From Panagrolaimus kolymaensis (taxonomy: Eukaryota; Nematoda; Chromadorea; Rhabditida; Panagrolaimidae): 64,000 nt of DNA. Shown piece by piece: positions 62,438 to 64,000 of the stretch. The notes under the pieces were generated by a model. The model did no database searches and was not told the origin of the DNA. It saw only the letters and a list, made by a program, of their open reading frames with translations. Both the position numbers and the translations under genes were made by a program. The stretch covers positions 1,860,001 through 1,924,000 of the forward strand of contig JAJQJQ010000026.1 in the NCBI GenBank assembly GCA_028622995.1, written 5' to 3'. Every line of letters begins with the position of its first letter. Within the stretch, counting starts at the first letter, position 1.

Positions 62438-63171
62438 TTTGATCGTGCATTCTTTTTTTTACAATCAAAGTGAAAAGAAATGTTTCATTACGTGGTAAAT
62501 AACTTATAATTTATTCTATGTATTCTTTTCGTTGCTTTATTTTTACCTTTTCACTAAATTTTACATATGTACTTCGCTAGTTATTTATTTTATGTATGTA
62601 TAACATTTATGTCAAAATCTTTGATTGTTTGTATGTATGTAATTTTTTTGTTTCATTCCATAAAGTTGTATTGATTGAATAAATTTTTTCGAGAGCTATT
62701 ATTTAGCAGTTTTTTCTTCTTTTTTTGTCTCTTTTGTATGTACAAAGCGAAAGAAGTTAATACAGTAGGGAAATTCGGACATTCACATAGAAGTTAAACA
62801 ACAGAGTTATTACATAAAGGCAATAATTGTGGAATGGTCAAAAGTGAAACAGCTAAAGTATGTAACTTGATTACTCAAAAATTTTTTTTGTTTGTTTTAA
62901 TATTCCAGGGATTACTTCCTTTTTAACATTTGAACACGAAGGTTTTAAAGCTACGAACAAGCAATATTAAAAGGTTAAATTATATATTTTCATTAAAGGG
63001 TTAAAGCACAAATACATAGATACATTAATCAGCTAACAACATTGCAAATGTACACACATACCATTTTAAAGCATATAAAAGGTTAAAAAAGATATGTTGA
63101 AGGATTAGGAGAAGCAAAGCCGACGCCAATCTTCAGATATTTTGTTTTTTTGTAAGCAAAAGATTGGTTTC
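62438..63171. other. 3' flank of WBP2, no gene seen
   Basis: AT-rich; AATAAA-like signals near 62678 (TTGAATAAATTTT) probably serve the WBP2 3' end. No coding exon is supported. Confidence 0.5.
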
Positions 63172-63473
63172 TTATTCTGAGGATGAAAACCATGGCTCTT
63201 CATCAGGTATCTCAAAATTACCCTGAAAATAATTGATACTGTATTTTTTAGGTTTTGATCACTATTTTGTTTATATTTTTTTTACGCAGCTGTTTTTTCT
63301 CTTTCTTAATTTATATCAAACCTTGAATATGACGATGGCGAAAGCAATGATTCGAAACAAAAGTATATTTTTTGCAACAGCAAAAAAACTATCAAACTAA
63401 ATTGCTTTTTTCTTTTTCTCGTTCTTATTCGCAGATGTTCAAAATCAACGAAATGGCTATTGTGAATAATCAT
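63172..63473 (-). CDS. Candidate 49-aa single-span membrane protein
   Basis: Exons 63473-63450, 63396-63322 and 63222-63172 join in phase 0 (donors TTC/GTTGAT and AAG/GTTTGA; acceptors CAATTTAG and TTTTCAG; introns 53 and 99 bp). The product is MIIHNSHF, then FDSFFAVAKNILLFRIIAFA, IVIFK, then GNFEIPDEEPWFSSSE. It has one hydrophobic span and an acidic, Trp-containing tail. The last two exons look coding; exon 1 and its weak GTTGAT donor are the doubtful part. These exons could instead be the 3' end of the gene cut by the right edge, but no donor there gives the required phase. Confidence 0.35.
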
Positions 63474-63557
63474 ATTTTCTTTTTTATGAAAACGATCTCA
63501 AAATTATTTATAAAAAAAATGATGCGTGGGAAAATTATACTCTTTTTTTCTTTTCTA

Positions 63558-64000
63558 TTATTTCGATTCATTAAACTCACTACGAAGTTTTTCAAGACTA
63601 TGATATCGCGTAATTTCTTCAGGAATTTTTAATAATGGTCCGTCTCCGTCTTTAGAATTTGTAAATGTGATAGTTTGTAAAGAAGTATTGAAAGGTCTAA
63701 GCGGATGGGTAGCTGATCGTTTTCGATTGTTGATATTAGATTCTCGAACAGAATAAGCTAAGTCGCTCACTTGAAGAGCATTTAAATATGTTTTCACAGT
63801 GATTTGAAGATATTTACACATTTCAGAAACATATAATTCATAATCAGGAATAAATCCGACTTTACCAAATTTTTCTAATTCTCCTTAAAAATTTAATAAT
63901 CAAAAATTTTAAAACTTAAAAATTGATTTAAAAACATGCCTGAATGAATTGAAACTAAACTTCCTCGAGAATAATCTGAACTTAATATAGTTTTAATTTT
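63558..64000 (-). CDS. 3' part of an unrecognised gene, cut by the right edge
   Basis: The 5' end lies beyond 64000. One exon from the edge to about 63940 reads [20 protein letters not shown]. It joins through a GC donor (CAG/GCATGT) and TTTTTAAG acceptor to an exon from 63886: [49 protein letters not shown], then a basic linker [35 protein letters not shown] and [20 protein letters not shown] before TAA at 63558. The tail may instead splice at CGTA/GTGAGT. The sequence looks like a conserved soluble protein, but I cannot name the family. Confidence 0.6.

Overview
The window looks like nuclear DNA of an AT-rich nematode, probably clade IV-like; the genus is a guess. The evidence is a protein disulfide isomerase ending in HTEL (the ER-retention end of C. 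elegans PDI-2), two nematode-type bestrophins, a beta-arrestin with both clathrin and AP2 motifs, introns mostly 45-60 bp with TTTTTAG-type acceptors, and several start codons lying 1-20 bp downstream of an orphan acceptor (TTTTAG or TTTACAG), as expected for spliced-leader trans-splicing. All gene models were spliced by hand from phase-compatible GT-AG (rarely GC-AG) junctions.

Layout. Positions 1-11490 are a head-to-tail satellite of 135/136-bp units, about 85 copies, running off the left edge. It abuts at one base a second, unrelated 138-bp satellite (11491-13547, 14.9 copies). Unique DNA then starts: a small Gly/Thr/Ala-rich gene (13821-14216, -), bestrophin A (15307-17338, -), a long AT-rich gap, beta-arrestin (21078-23044, +), a small secreted Cys-rich protein (23742-24150, -), bestrophin B (24475-26683, -), a secreted protein of unrecognised family (27593-29016, +), a KIAA0930 homologue (29269-31027, -), RhoGDI (32190-32936, +), a TOM1-like VHS/GAT protein (33409-34927, -), and a secreted 81-aa protein with a 2.26-kb intron (38481-40985, -). 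Next is an apparently complete autonomous Helitron (42832-49881) with an intact 1868-codon Rep/helicase ORF. Then come a candidate Arg-rich mini-gene (51057-51406, -), a GTPBP1/2-type GTPase (52388-54567, +), PDI (55537-57221, -), a PEX11-like membrane protein (59189-60121, -), WBP2 (61446-62437, +), a candidate 49-aa membrane protein (63172-63473, -), and the 3' part of an unrecognised gene cut by the right edge.

These are unrelated housekeeping, signalling and trafficking genes, not an operon or pathway cluster, although arrestin, TOM1 and WBP2 all concern endocytosis or ubiquitin-linked sorting. Several pairs are tail-to-tail (arrestin/Cys-rich protein, secreted protein/KIAA0930, RhoGDI/TOM1, GTPase/PDI). 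The most unusual material is the mosaic higher-order structure of the first satellite and its abrupt join to the second, the intact Helitron with a repeat-built N terminus, GC-AG introns concentrated in bestrophin B, two TAGTAG tandem acceptors that change protein ends or inserts, and the unrecognised secreted protein that may be horizontally acquired.
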